A stretch of DNA of 63,155 nucleotides from an uncultured Dorea sp. Lineage in GTDB: Bacteria; Bacillota; Clostridia; Lachnospirales; Lachnospiraceae. Under the pieces are notes generated by a model. The model was not told where the DNA came from, searched no databases, and saw only the letters and a program-made list of their open reading frames with translations. Shown here piece by piece: positions 63,036 through 63,155 of this stretch. The position numbers were made by a program, and so were the translations under genes. The stretch spans positions 1 through 63,155 of the forward strand of contig CAJTZE010000014.1 in assembly GCA_910584265.1 (NCBI GenBank), written 5' to 3'. Position 1 is the first letter of the stretch. The number at the start of each line of letters is the position of its first letter.

Positions 63036-63057
63036 AAAACCGGTTTTCTATCGATAG
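63036..63057. promoter_or_regulatory. Two LacI-like palindromes upstream of the sugar ABC operon
   Basis: AAAACCGGTTTT (63036-63047) is a 12-bp perfect palindrome and CTATCGATAG (63048-63057) a 10-bp one, directly adjacent. Both have the central CG step typical of LacI-family operators. They lie in the leader or promoter region of the binding-protein gene. The A/T-rich DNA to 63155 probably holds the promoter, but I cannot fix its boxes. Confidence 0.55.
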
Positions 63058-63155
63058 CTGTATTTTATCAGGAAATCTAAAAATTCTTTAACAATTAAAA
63101 AACCAATGTTAACAACTTAATCAAAGCAACCACAATATATAGTGTTTGTCATTCT

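Noticed and set aside
1..63155. Insertion sequences, prophage, integrase or attachment sites
   Set aside because: No transposase, integrase, phage structural gene or flanking direct repeats were seen; the decayed genes show deletions instead.

Overview
The window looks like chromosome of a spore-forming, low-to-mid GC Lachnospiraceae-type Firmicute (Clostridium cluster XIVa). Evidence seen: an alpha/beta-type small acid-soluble spore protein, AddAB rather than RecBCD, a mannose-family PTS with PRD regulators, PyrK/PyrD class 1B pyrimidine genes, strong AGGAGG ribosome sites and consensus TTGACA/TATAAT promoters. The species cannot be fixed from sequence alone. Most genes are on the minus strand.

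Layout. 1-111: a promoter and leader resembling the 5' leader of an rRNA operon, reading leftwards out of the window. 411-9637: a sugar or polyol PTS locus. EIIA-EIIB-EIIC-EIID, Zn alcohol dehydrogenase, FGGY kinase, a DUF4428 protein and an unusual HPr form one operon, with a divergent class II aldolase and a PRD/EIIB/EIIA-type regulator. TTGCGTAAA half-sites lie both in front of the operon and in front of the regulator. 9.8-20 kb: lipoprotein, DUF1847, moaC, radA, a conserved hypothetical, clpC with a GntR-family regulator in the usual ctsR position, an RpiR regulator, and a decayed DUF4132/DUF5724-type gene. 20-28.3 kb: purE-M-N-D, an M29 aminopeptidase, small membrane proteins, VanZ, pyrE and a PAP2 phosphatase. 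28.3-28.87 kb: a very AT-rich island holding a self-contained non-coding transcription unit. 28.9-40.7 kb: a long minus-strand array running ftsE-ftsX-M23 peptidase-ctpA-pyrC-pyrF-pyrK-pyrD-prolyl peptidases, with a CdaR/PucR-type regulator at its head. 40.9-44.3 kb: a TagA-like pseudoenzyme, a spore SASP and a PadR-DUF1700-DUF4097-PspC envelope module. 44.4-53.3 kb: addB-addA, hflX and a TPR lipoprotein. 53.3-58.2 kb: two P1B heavy-metal ATPases around an ArsR/CadC-type sensor. 58.2-63.1 kb: MATE and LacI pseudogenes and a carbohydrate ABC transporter.

The strongest candidate for something new is the + strand unit at about 28524-28850. It has a consensus promoter, a strong terminator and no ordinary ORF. 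Between them are three copies of a Shine-Dalgarno plus AGTCCAATG element, each opening a minigene of two or five codons (Met-Tyr-stop, Met-Cys-stop, Met-Asp-Gly-Ile-Val-stop). Two of the copies are 28/33 identical, exactly 55 bp apart, and differ at the stop codon only by TAA/TGA.

Other notable points: two genes (the aldolase and pyrE) in which a 6-bp hairpin sits between a strong Shine-Dalgarno and a distant ATG; several proteins lacking a residue their family usually needs (HPr R17/S46, MoaC His to Gln, TagA Asp, a CPA motif in place of CPC in a metal ATPase); and three decayed genes with internal deletions, one of them the LacI repressor next to a sugar ABC operon that still carries LacI-like operators.
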